Shown here one piece after another: positions 53,611-61,732 of a DNA stretch of 64,000 nucleotides. The first letter of the stretch is position 1, and every line of letters starts with the position of its first letter. A program made the translations under genes and the position numbers. Under the pieces are notes generated by a model. It was given only the letters and a program-made list of their open reading frames with translations, ran no database searches and was not told the origin of the DNA. Source of the stretch: Oribacterium sp. KHPX15 (lineage in GTDB: Bacteria > Bacillota > Clostridia > Lachnospirales > Lachnospiraceae); assembly GCF_900107835.1 (NCBI RefSeq), contig NZ_FNRG01000005.1:62001-126000 (forward strand), written 5' to 3'.

Positions 53611-53805
53611 TGCTTTGACATTCACTTTTACCCCCTCTTTTTCCGGATTAATGTCCGGTTCAATATAAGATCCGGTTTGACTCTCAAACTACTGTCAAAC
53701 TGTTTTTCTCCGGGGTTAATCCCGGCAAAATCATTCAAAAAGTGTCACCATAGTGCCACTTAATACTTAATTTAACGAGGAATAATCCTCAGAAGGAGAT
53801 TTAAA
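53611..53805 (+). promoter_or_regulatory. intergenic control region before the Flp pilin gene
   Basis: A 195-bp gap inside an otherwise tight operon. It has four TCCGG sequences (53642-53712), an inverted repeat GTTTGAC/GTCAAAC (53675-53681, 53694-53700), and small hairpins at 53710-53725 and 53777-53790 just before AAGGAG. A separate promoter or processing site that raises pilin output is likely, but no exact promoter was found. Confidence 0.4.
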
Positions 53806-54135
53806 ATGAACATCACAACAACTACTATGCACTCATCACCTTTATCTGTTTTAGCTTTCGGCCCCTTTGGTCCCCTTGAGTATCTGGCAAGAAAAGTAAT
53901 TGAATTTTTCAAAGGACTTCAGTTTACTCTTTTCTGCTGCGATCAGAAGGCAAAGAGAGCCCTTAGATCCCACATGGATTATGTCATCAACGGTGAATCC
54001 GGAATCGGAACTATTGAGATGGTACTGATTCTGGTAGTACTCATTGCCCTTGTACTTGTATTCAAAGGAAGGATCAATGACCTCCTCACCAACATCTTCG
54101 ACCAGATCGACAGCTCAGCACAAAGCGTATATTGA
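53806..54135 (+). CDS. Flp1-like major pilin
   Basis: A 109-residue pilin precursor. After a leader of about 65 residues comes the Flp core GESGIGTIEMVLILVVLIALVLVFKGRINDLL: a glycine cleavage region, Glu at about +5 (TIEM) and a 20-residue hydrophobic helix. The leader is much longer than the 15-25 residues of classical Flp pilins and includes CC and a second hydrophobic stretch (LSVLAFGPFGPLEYLA). Strong ribosome site AGAAGGAGAT. It is the probable filament subunit, cleaved by one of the two locus peptidases. Confidence 0.85.
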   Translation: MNITTTTMHSSPLSVLAFGPFGPLEYLARKVIEFFKGLQFTLFCCDQKAKRALRSHMDYVINGESGIGTIEMVLILVVLIALVLVFKGRINDLLTNIFDQIDSSAQSVY

Positions 54136-56159
54136 TGTTAAAGAAAGAAACAAAATCCTCAGTGACCATATTTATGGCACTTAGCTTCACCATGATAGCC
54201 GCTTTACTGCTGACAATTACAGAATCCTGCAGAACCGTCGGAGAACGGTTCTACTGGCAGGTCGCGGCGGATGCTTCAATGGAATCACTTTTTTCGCAGT
54301 ACCACCGGGGACTTTGGGAAAACTATCGTCTCCTCGGTCTTCAGTACCGGACAGACGGGGATCTCATTGAAGAGTTCTATGATTTTTCCGAGCCCTACAG
54401 AAGTGCCCATAATCTTTTTCCGGGTAATCTGAAGGAGGACAACATTGACCTTAACAGTCATCTGCATATCACCGAGGATACCTGTTTTCAGGAGGAAATT
54501 CTTGAATACATGAAGTACGGCATGATTGATTCTATGATCCGTTTTGCGGGTTCCGATAAAAACGAATCCTATCTCTCTGAGGAAATGCAGAATATCTTTA
54601 AACGCACTACCGAAACCTCTGAAATCAGGGAACTCCAAAAGAAGTATGCCCTTGATTCCAATGATCTAAAGGCTGTGGAGGATGCGATTTTCAATGTTGA
54701 TGCCTCTGCCAAAAACGCCAATGCATGTCACCATGACGCCTGGTCAGATCTTAAAAATGAATCTCCTGACGGGTTCTACGGTTCAAAAGACAATTTTATG
54801 GGGTCTCTTGACAAAATAGATTCGTCAGTTTCCGATTACACTGCCGCAGCAGATTCTCTTGCAGAGAAAGTCTCTGAACTAAGGAGCGATTTCGAATCCC
54901 GTAAGTCTTCACTTTCCGAAGAGGGCATCGCTGCCATAGAAGCAGAGATTTCCGAATACGAAAGCTACGTTTCGGGAACCGGGGCCGTAAGATCAGAAAT
55001 AGAAGCCATGCCGGAAAAAACTTCCCGGCTTCGGGTCGATGCCGACCGGGTGGAAACCGACGTTCAGGAATTTGAAGAGTGGCTTCAGGAAGCGATGGAA
55101 GAATGTGATGACGATGAGGATGAGGATTATGATTTTGAAGCTGAAATAACCGCCTTTTACAGCAGTGCCTCAGGAGACTGGAACAGTTTTCCACTTGTTG
55201 CATATAACGGTGAGGTATCCGAGATAAACAGCCATAACAAGCAGCTTCTCGACAATATCAGCACCTTTTTAGAGGGCGAACTCCTCTCCCTGGTACTCCC
55301 TGAAGGTCAGGCAATTCCATCCAAAACAAAGGTTAATGACAGTAATCCACATTTTATGACGGATTCCACAGCCAATCCGGTGGAAATCGCTCTTATGGGT
55401 GAATACGCTATGAAGTATTTCAACTACTATCATCAGGGTACCCAGAATAAAGAATCTCTTCCCCCAAGCGGAAATACAGGTCTTGAACTTGAGTACCTGT
55501 TGGAAGGCAAGGAAAGTGATTATGATAATCTTTCCGAATTTGTCACTAAGCTTGTCACTCTGAGAGAAGGTCTCAATCTCATATATCTCTATACAGATAC
55601 CGCTAAAAGAAATGAAGCCAGGGCTTTCGTTACTGCCTTTTTATGTGTAACCGCAAACCCTGCCCTTATATCGGTTTTCACCTTCTTTGTACTTGGAATC
55701 TGGGCACTTGCCCAATCCATAAAAGACGTTAAGACACTGCTTTCAAATGGTCGTGTCCCTGTTTTCCATGATTCAGAAACCTGGTCAATGGATATAGGCG
55801 ACTTGCTGGATTTCGGAAGCAGCCGATCCATAGAAGCAGATAATACAGCAAAAAAAGGCCTGTCCTACAGAGATTACTTAAGAACCTTTTTGCTGGGACA
55901 GGGCATCATTGATCAGACTCTGGTCAATAAAAGGATGCTCAGCCGCATAGAAAGAAACCTTCGCACCATCGGAAAGGATCCGGAGTCAACATTCTCCATA
56001 GACGAATGTCTCTATGCTCTCGAGATAGACATTGAGCCTGATACAAGGCACGTTATGTACGGTACCGGAATTTTGAATCTGGCAGCAGGAAATGTTCCCG
56101 AAAAAGATTACTCTTTCCAGGTTTCAACCTATTACAAATATAAAAATGATACCCATTAA
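54135..56159 (+). CDS. DUF5702-like pilus-associated membrane protein
   Basis: A 674-residue protein with a pseudopilin-like N-terminus (KKETKSSVTIFMALSFTMIAALLLTITESCR), a long extracytoplasmic part with coiled-coil and Glu/Asp-rich tract (ECDDDEDEDYDFEAE near 320), and two hydrophobic segments near 500-540. The arrangement fits DUF5702, found beside Tad pilus genes in Lachnospiraceae (recalled). The ATG overlaps the pilin stop by one base (TGATG). Function not known; a minor pilin or tip protein is inferred. Confidence 0.72.
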   Translation: MLKKETKSSVTIFMALSFTMIAALLLTITESCRTVGERFYWQVAADASMESLFSQYHRGLWENYRLLGLQYRTDGDLIEEFYDFSEPYRSAHNLFPGNLKEDNIDLNSHLHITEDTCFQEEILEYMKYGMIDSMIRFAGSDKNESYLSEEMQNIFKRTTETSEIRELQKKYALDSNDLKAVEDAIFNVDASAKNANACHHDAWSDLKNESPDGFYGSKDNFMGSLDKIDSSVSDYTAAADSLAEKVSELRSDFESRKSSLSEEGIAAIEAEISEYESYVSGTGAVRSEIEAMPEKTSRLRVDADRVETDVQEFEEWLQEAMEECDDDEDEDYDFEAEITAFYSSASGDWNSFPLVAYNGEVSEINSHNKQLLDNISTFLEGELLSLVLPEGQAIPSKTKVNDSNPHFMTDSTANPVEIALMGEYAMKYFNYYHQGTQNKESLPPSGNTGLELEYLLEGKESDYDNLSEFVTKLVTLREGLNLIYLYTDTAKRNEARAFVTAFLCVTANPALISVFTFFVLGIWALAQSIKDVKTLLSNGRVPVFHDSETWSMDIGDLLDFGSSRSIEADNTAKKGLSYRDYLRTFLLGQGIIDQTLVNKRMLSRIERNLRTIGKDPESTFSIDECLYALEIDIEPDTRHVMYGTGILNLAAGNVPEKDYSFQVSTYYKYKNDTH

Positions 56160-56170
56160 GTGAGTCCGAC

Positions 56171-57079
56171 ATGAAAAAGAAAGTATTTAAACGTACATTG
56201 CGCTTATTTCAAAACTCCAAGTACGAACAAACGCAATCAGAAAATAAAAATAAAAACAAATATATCACACAACTTAATACTTTTCTTCATTCATCATGCC
56301 GTTCTTCATATACGGTGGAGGCAACTCTCTCATTAACACTGCTCATTTTTGCCTGCGTTGTCCTCATGACACCCATGTTGATCCTGAACCACCAGCGTAA
56401 TGCTCTTATGATCCTTGAAGAAAATTCCCGAATGGTGGCTCAGGAAAAATACATTGAATACTACACAAGGAAAGACGGAACCCTGAAGCTGGATAAAGAT
56501 ATGGTAAGCAGCTTTGAAACCACCCTTTCCGCCCTTGCTCTCGGTCACCAGATAGAGCAGCCGGGGATGGCACATATCGATATGCTTAAGGATTCCGAGG
56601 TAACCGATAAAAACATCAAGTATGTGGCTGATTATGATGCCGTATTACCTTTTTCGGTTTTTGGCCTGAACAGTATTGAGCAGCAGGTAGTAAGCAGCAG
56701 GAGAGCATGGATAGGTGCAGATGGAAACCGGTGGATGGAAGATAACGGAAACACCGGAATAAAGGATGATATCACGGTTTATGTAAGTACAAAGGAAAGC
56801 GATGTTTATCACACTACCATGGACTGTACCTATATAACTCATGAAATACATAAGGCTTCCGGAGAAGAAATGAAAACCCTTCGAACGAAGTTTGGAGGAC
56901 GATTTTCTCCCTGTGCCTCCTGCAGACCAAATACAAGAATGTCAGTTGTATACTATACCAGCGGTGCCAGAAGCTATCACAGTACTCCCACTTGTAAAAC
57001 CTTATCAAGTTACATTCAACCCTTTAAAAAATCCGAAGCAGAGGCTATGGGCAAACATGGCTGCATTCGCTGCGGTTAG
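56171..57079 (+). CDS. TadE-like pseudopilin with two tandem His/Cys modules
   Basis: A 302-residue protein. After a basic head, a pilin-like segment SYTVEATLSLTLLIFACVVLMTPML is at about 45-75 (Glu in the helix start). The extracytoplasmic part ends in two similar modules, about 200-250 and 258-302. Each has a V-Y strand, a Y-H-x-T-x-x-C sequence (YHTTMDC; YHSTPTC) and a closing C-x-x-C (CASC; CIRC). They could bind a metal or form disulfides. Similar YHxxxC...CxxC motifs occur in extracellular nuclease-linked domains, a weak comparison. Confidence 0.72.
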   Translation: MKKKVFKRTLRLFQNSKYEQTQSENKNKNKYITQLNTFLHSSCRSSYTVEATLSLTLLIFACVVLMTPMLILNHQRNALMILEENSRMVAQEKYIEYYTRKDGTLKLDKDMVSSFETTLSALALGHQIEQPGMAHIDMLKDSEVTDKNIKYVADYDAVLPFSVFGLNSIEQQVVSSRRAWIGADGNRWMEDNGNTGIKDDITVYVSTKESDVYHTTMDCTYITHEIHKASGEEMKTLRTKFGGRFSPCASCRPNTRMSVVYYTSGARSYHSTPTCKTLSSYIQPFKKSEAEAMGKHGCIRCG

Positions 57080-57086
57080 AATCCAT

Positions 57087-57572
57087 ATGTTAAATACAAT
57101 TATTTTATTTAAAGCCTGTTTTTTAATTTTTCTGTTTTATTTTTTCTTAGCCTGTGCATTTGATCTGAAATACAGAGCTGTGCCAACTATGATACATCTT
57201 ATTTTTATCCTTACAGGATTCCCTTTGTTCCTGTACCTGAACATTTTCACCGTGACAGCTTTTGACTTCCCTGTATTGAACGAGCTGGTCCTGCGATTTC
57301 TTCCGGGTCTCCTGTTACTTTTTGTTAGCATAGTTTCAAGGGGATCTCTCGGAATAGGAGATGCCATATTTATGACCATTTCAGCCCTTTATATCGATCT
57401 GAGATCCATACTTTTTATCTTTATCAGCGGCTTTCTTTCAGCATTTATGGTAAGTGCTGTAATGCTTATTTACGGAAAGATGAAAAACAAGGATCTACAC
57501 CATATGTCACTGCCCCTTATACCCCTTATGCTGCCGGGGCTTTACCCAATTCTTATGAATCTTAACCTTTAA
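57087..57572 (+). CDS. second A24 prepilin peptidase
   Basis: A 161-residue polytopic protease. The first catalytic Asp is in ACAFDLKYRAVPTMI (about 26-32, resembling the DxxxRxIPN pattern) and the second is in the GIGD motif SLGIGDAIFMTI (about 95-98). About five spans. The ATG at 57087 follows the pseudopilin stop by 7 bases with no ribosome site, so it is probably coupled. It differs from the 48480 peptidase and may cut the TadE-like or DUF5702-like proteins. Confidence 0.8.
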   Translation: MLNTIILFKACFLIFLFYFFLACAFDLKYRAVPTMIHLIFILTGFPLFLYLNIFTVTAFDFPVLNELVLRFLPGLLLLFVSIVSRGSLGIGDAIFMTISALYIDLRSILFIFISGFLSAFMVSAVMLIYGKMKNKDLHHMSLPLIPLMLPGLYPILMNLNL

Positions 57573-57591
57573 TCTCTAACCCGGAGTAACC

Positions 57592-57828
57592 ATGAACACA
57601 ATTGAAGCCACCTATGTACTAAGCTTTACTTTTTTAGTTATAGCTACTTTGATAAACGGAGCCGTCCACCTTCAATCAAAGATCAATAATTTCACAAGAA
57701 CTGCCATCGAAGAGGAAGTGGACAGCCATAAACAGGATGGTGAAAAAATATTTAAACCGGAAAATTTCATTCGGGAAATCAGTATATTTGAGCAGGACAT
57801 GGATCCTGCAGAAGAAGGAGAGTCCTAA
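57592..57828 (+). CDS. small pilin-like protein
   Basis: A 78-residue protein that starts MNTIEATYVLSFTFLVIATLI, i.e. four residues, a glutamate and a hydrophobic helix, like a mature pseudopilin with no leader, then a charged tail (ENFIREISIFEQDMDPAEEGES). It lies between the second peptidase and the DUF6382-like gene in the same operon. No family recognised; a minor pilin is inferred. Confidence 0.65.
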   Translation: MNTIEATYVLSFTFLVIATLINGAVHLQSKINNFTRTAIEEEVDSHKQDGEKIFKPENFIREISIFEQDMDPAEEGES

Positions 57829-57830
57829 TC

Positions 57831-59075
57831 ATGGAAAAAAATATCAGTTTTGAACATTCACTTACACACAGTTTCATGAACATCAGGAATATGGATATAT
57901 CACCGGAAGCATATGAAACAAAGCTTTTAAAAGAAACCCCTGTACCCGGTGCTTTACCTTTAGTTTATGAACATTCACCGGAAGGTACGATCTTAAGCTA
58001 CAATGTCACCGGTCTTGAACCCATGAACAGTCTTTTTGAAACAAAAGCATTATCCCACCTGGACATCTCAGTCTTTATGGAGTGTCTCAATGATTTTCTT
58101 TCCTCCCTGGAAGAGTATATGATCTCTGAAAACTCCGTATTCCTTTCCCCATCTTCCGTTTTCTACAATCCGGATAATAACAAGTGGCTTTTTACGCTGA
58201 TTCCGGCATATGACAATGTTTTCCGGGATGAACTTACAGAGCTTCTCACATATGTTTTAAAGCATATTGATTATGAAGATGACAGAGCCGTCATCATCGG
58301 CTATTCCTTATTCCAGGAAACAGGCAAGGAGTTCTATCAGTTGACCGACCTCATGCGTATCGTGCGCACAAACATAGAGAAAGAAAAGGAAATAAAGAAT
58401 GCTGCTGTTGAGAATCCCAAAAAACATCCGGGTCTCATATCGAAGGATGGCATTTTCAGACCTGTGGATGCCGGGATAATCCTGAACAATACCGGTAAAG
58501 ATTCTTCCTCAACTCTTACATACAGTAATGAAGCTTGTGAAGATACTGAATTTATGAAGCTGAAAGCTCAGCTAAAGGGTGAAAAGTATGATGGGGTCTC
58601 CGGATCTTCCTTCGATAACATACCTCTGTCTTCCGTATCCTCATATCCGGAAACCGGTACAGGTAATATCTCCTTCCCTTCAGATTACGGCAAGGATAAA
58701 TACCCGAATAATGATCTTTCTCAAAATGTGGAGGTTCGTAATCTGGCAGAACCTGAGGATGCAAATCTGTTCGGAATATTTACATTCCCACAGATCCATA
58801 AGTCCAAAGAAAACAGAAAAACTGAAACTTTGCAGAATGAAGCAACAATAAAAGACAGGCTTGATTCTAAATCCGGGGATCATTCTCTTAAGGGAAAGAT
58901 TTTGCTTTCTGTTCTTCTTATGATCCTGATTCCATCTCTCGTCTGGTTCCTGAAAGGTGCTTTTGTATTTAGAAAAACCCTTCCTCTCATCATGGCTTTA
59001 GAAGTAGGCCTGTCTCTTATGATATTACTTGATCTCATCATGCATAAAATGCCTGATGAAGCTCAGGTTGCATGA
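57831..59075 (+). CDS. DUF6382-like protein with two C-terminal spans
   Basis: A 414-residue protein. Residues about 1-180 are a soluble domain (MEKNISFEHSLTHSFMNIRN, LDISVFMECLNDFLSSLEEYMISENSVFLSPSSVFYNPDNNKWLFTLIPAY) matching the domain that precedes FHA regions in Lachnospiraceae pilus loci. About 210-340 is Ser/Asn-rich and looks disordered. Two spans (about 355-372, 382-402) close it. No FHA domain is present, unlike many relatives. It ends the pilus operon; GGAGAG precedes the ATG. Confidence 0.7.
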   Translation: MEKNISFEHSLTHSFMNIRNMDISPEAYETKLLKETPVPGALPLVYEHSPEGTILSYNVTGLEPMNSLFETKALSHLDISVFMECLNDFLSSLEEYMISENSVFLSPSSVFYNPDNNKWLFTLIPAYDNVFRDELTELLTYVLKHIDYEDDRAVIIGYSLFQETGKEFYQLTDLMRIVRTNIEKEKEIKNAAVENPKKHPGLISKDGIFRPVDAGIILNNTGKDSSSTLTYSNEACEDTEFMKLKAQLKGEKYDGVSGSSFDNIPLSSVSSYPETGTGNISFPSDYGKDKYPNNDLSQNVEVRNLAEPEDANLFGIFTFPQIHKSKENRKTETLQNEATIKDRLDSKSGDHSLKGKILLSVLLMILIPSLVWFLKGAFVFRKTLPLIMALEVGLSLMILLDLIMHKMPDEAQVA

Positions 59076-59155
59076 TACATATTAATTCCATTCCACTGTC
59101 AAACTGCGGCACAGATGGTGATGTGAAGCTATTTTTCACAGTACTACTCTGCTGC

Positions 59156-59788
59156 TTACTTCTCCTCAGCTTCTTTAGCTTCCTCTGCTGCATTTGCTTC
59201 CTCTGCCGCTTTTTCTTCTGCATCCAGATCTCTTTCGTAGGTATAATTCAGTATTCCGATATGTTTTTCCAACGCAAAGTTATCAGGAAGGTACTCACCA
59301 AGCTTTTTTCTGAACTCCTGATTGAGCGCAATGGCAGAATAAGCCTTTCCGGATATAGCACCTATCATATCACTGAATTCCGGTCTGTTCGGAAGAACAT
59401 AGTAAACCTTTTCCACATCTGAAAGATCTGTCTTTATTCTCTTATTGTTAAAGCCTGTATTTCCGAAGCCATCAACGGAGATAAACGGAGTGAAAACTAT
59501 GCTGACCCCTTCCTTATTTCCGTCAACAGCATAAAGATCAAAAAACTGGGATTCCTCATCACCCTTGCTTCCGGCAAACTCAGCTCTTATCCATTTGACT
59601 GAACCAACAATGTCCCGGTTAACGAACTGCTCCATGGTGACACTCGGTGTGTTGGGATCTCTCATATCCTTCAACCATTCACCCTGGATATACTTTATGT
59701 TGCTTTTAAGGTATCTGGGATATATTGATGCAAAATCTTCCTGTTTTAAAAGTAATACAACCCTCTCTTCACTATACCATCTCTTCAT
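59156..59788 (-). CDS. hypothetical protein with Glu/Ala-rich tail
   Basis: I do not recognise a family. The 210-residue product is soluble, with an ordered part (1-180; motifs YLKSNIKYIQGEWLKDMRD and SIVFTPFISVDGFGNTGFNNKRI) and a tail of repeated Ala/Glu (AEEKAAEEANAAEEAKEAEE). A good ribosome site (AGAGGTG) precedes the ATG. It is convergent with the pilus operon and stands alone. The Gln/Glu-free ordered core argues for a real gene. Confidence 0.6.
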   Translation of the reverse strand: MKRWYSEERVVLLLKQEDFASIYPRYLKSNIKYIQGEWLKDMRDPNTPSVTMEQFVNRDIVGSVKWIRAEFAGSKGDEESQFFDLYAVDGNKEGVSIVFTPFISVDGFGNTGFNNKRIKTDLSDVEKVYYVLPNRPEFSDMIGAISGKAYSAIALNQEFRKKLGEYLPDNFALEKHIGILNYTYERDLDAEEKAAEEANAAEEAKEAEEK

Positions 59789-59929
59789 AAAGTCACCTCT
59801 CGATAAAAAAACTATTCTGTAGTTACAATCATTAAAGCAGTGGTTCTCTTACTAAGATTAACTAAAAATATACCAACCCCCGCGAAATTAAATATCTTTC
59901 TTTATTTTAATAATTCCGGGCAGTTTTTA

Positions 59930-60685
59930 CTAGTCTTTTATAAGATCCTTTATAACTTCTCCACCAATTATCATTCCTGCAACAGCAGGTACAAATGCCA
60001 CAGATCCGGGGGTTGCCTTTTTGAAAGCTCCGGAAGCAGCGGTTTCAGAATTGTAAGCTTCAGAATCCTCCGACGCTTTATCCACATTTTCCTTTGGCTT
60101 TACAGGTAATTCTGTGGAGAAAACAACTTTAAGCTTCTTAATGCCTCTTTTTTTAAGTTCCCGGCGCATAACCCTGGCCAGTGGATCTATAGAGGTTTTA
60201 TATATGTCAGCAACCTGAAACTTTGTAGGATCAAGCTTATTGCCGGCTCCCATACTGCTTAGTACCGGAGTCCCGGCTTCATGGCAGGCTGTTATTATCT
60301 GTATCTTTGCTGTTACGGTGTCTACAGCATCCACAACATAGTCATATTCCCTGAAATCAAATTCATGACTGTTTTCAGGAAGAAAAAACATCCTGTGTGC
60401 ATTAACTCTGCACCCGGGATTTATGTCGTTTATCCTCTCTGCCATTACATCAACTTTATATCTTCCGATGGTTTTTCTCGTGGCTATGATCTGGCGGTTG
60501 ATATTGGATTCGTTAACGGTGTCATTATCCACCAGGTCTATGCTGCCTACTCCGGTTCTGGCCAGTACTTCACATACATATCCTCCGACACCTCCGACAC
60601 CAAACACTATCACTCTTTTATTTTTAAGTTTTTCCACAGCCTCTTTTCCGAGAAGTATTTCAGTTCTGCTGAATGTAGATTCCAT
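59930..60685 (-). CDS. tcdA: tRNA threonylcarbamoyladenosine dehydratase
   Basis: A 251-residue E1/ThiF-fold enzyme that cyclises t6A37 of tRNAs to ct6A using ATP. The nucleotide loop GVGGVGGYVCEVLARTGVGSIDLVDNDTVNESNINRQI (about 29-66) and VVDAVDTVTAKI (about 108-119) are the TcdA/YgdL pattern; the length fits. It follows an isolated phosphotransferase gene, 155 bases with a terminator between them. Confidence 0.92.
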   Translation of the reverse strand: MESTFSRTEILLGKEAVEKLKNKRVIVFGVGGVGGYVCEVLARTGVGSIDLVDNDTVNESNINRQIIATRKTIGRYKVDVMAERINDINPGCRVNAHRMFFLPENSHEFDFREYDYVVDAVDTVTAKIQIITACHEAGTPVLSSMGAGNKLDPTKFQVADIYKTSIDPLARVMRRELKKRGIKKLKVVFSTELPVKPKENVDKASEDSEAYNSETAASGAFKKATPGSVAFVPAVAGMIIGGEVIKDLIKD

Positions 60686-60796
60686 ATCAAACCCTTTCCT
60701 ATAAAATCGAGCAGAGATTATTACCTACTCGATTTCCCGTTAGCCGTCAAATGTGGGTTTATAAAAGCACAACGCCCGCTTGACGGCTTTATCACT

Positions 60797-60827
60797 AAAA
60801 AAACCGTCGCCCTCACGGCGACGGTTT
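60797..60827 (-). terminator. intrinsic terminator of the phosphotransferase gene
   Basis: A perfect 11-bp stem AAACCGTCGCC/GGCGACGGTTT (60801-60811, 60817-60827), followed on the minus strand by seven T, just past the stop at 60841. Confidence 0.9.
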
Positions 60828-60840
60828 CATCATACTTTGT

Positions 60841-61590
60841 TTACATCAAATCTGCAACGTTAAGCCAGCTTTCGAGAATCTCTTTCTCTTCAGGTCTGTT
60901 CTTGGTAAGATTTGCTGCTGCAACGATAGGCAGCCACTTATGTACATAGCTCTTATCTGTATTTGTCTTTGCACAGAAATCAGCATAATACTTCTCAGCT
61001 GCATCCTTATTCTTAAGATACAGAATGGTATAAGTTCTTGCAACATCCGCACTGGCATTACCCTGTGATGCATGTACCCAGTCAATAAGATACATACTTC
61101 CGTCATCCTTAACGATGATGTTTGAAGGTCTGAAATCTCCGTGCAAAAGCTTAAAGTGCTTTGGCATAGATTCAAGTCTTGTAAGAAGCTCATATCTGGT
61201 GCTTGAATCAATGGTGTTTAATCCATTGATCTGATATGTAAGCTTGTCTCTCAGCTTCTGAAGAAGAGGTGCCTTCTTTGTGAACATAAGAAGCTGAAGG
61301 TCTACCATTTTTCCGATATACTCATCAAGCTTATCCGGGTTTTCATCCATAAGCTGCTGAAGTGTCTTTCCTTCAACATACTCTTTTTCGATGAGCCACT
61401 GTCCGTCTTCAAATCTGACTCCTGTTATCTTTGGAACGTTTATCCCATCGATATTCTCAACACGAGTGTTGATAAATGCCTCATGGAAAACTTCAGACTT
61501 ATCAAAATCTTTGGCAAATATCTTTAAGATTTTATCTCCGTCGCGATAAACACTCTGAGTTGCTTTTTGTGATAATAACTCTCTTGCCAT
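60841..61590 (-). CDS. aminoglycoside-phosphotransferase-like kinase (TIGR02172 type)
   Basis: A 249-residue small-molecule kinase fold. The ATP part has VYRDGDKILKIFAKD and IEKEYVEGKTLQQLMDENP; the catalytic loop LLHGDFRPSNIIV (about 140-152) and the metal-binding LIDWVHASQG (about 161-170) follow. Such proteins phosphorylate small alcohols or sugars; the group does not imply resistance. GGAGACAGGAAC precedes the ATG. Substrate unknown. Confidence 0.82.
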   Translation of the reverse strand: MARELLSQKATQSVYRDGDKILKIFAKDFDKSEVFHEAFINTRVENIDGINVPKITGVRFEDGQWLIEKEYVEGKTLQQLMDENPDKLDEYIGKMVDLQLLMFTKKAPLLQKLRDKLTYQINGLNTIDSSTRYELLTRLESMPKHFKLLHGDFRPSNIIVKDDGSMYLIDWVHASQGNASADVARTYTILYLKNKDAAEKYYADFCAKTNTDKSYVHKWLPIVAAANLTKNRPEEKEILESWLNVADLM

Positions 61591-61732
61591 GTTCCTGTCT
61601 CCTTTACATATAACCCTTATGTATTCACTGTCGTTCTAAAAATGTCCATCCGTTCTTTGGATAAACCTATCATACTACAGTGTTTTCCAAAAGGAAACAA
61701 AATTCGTTAAAAAAATAACAAATTTTTTATTA

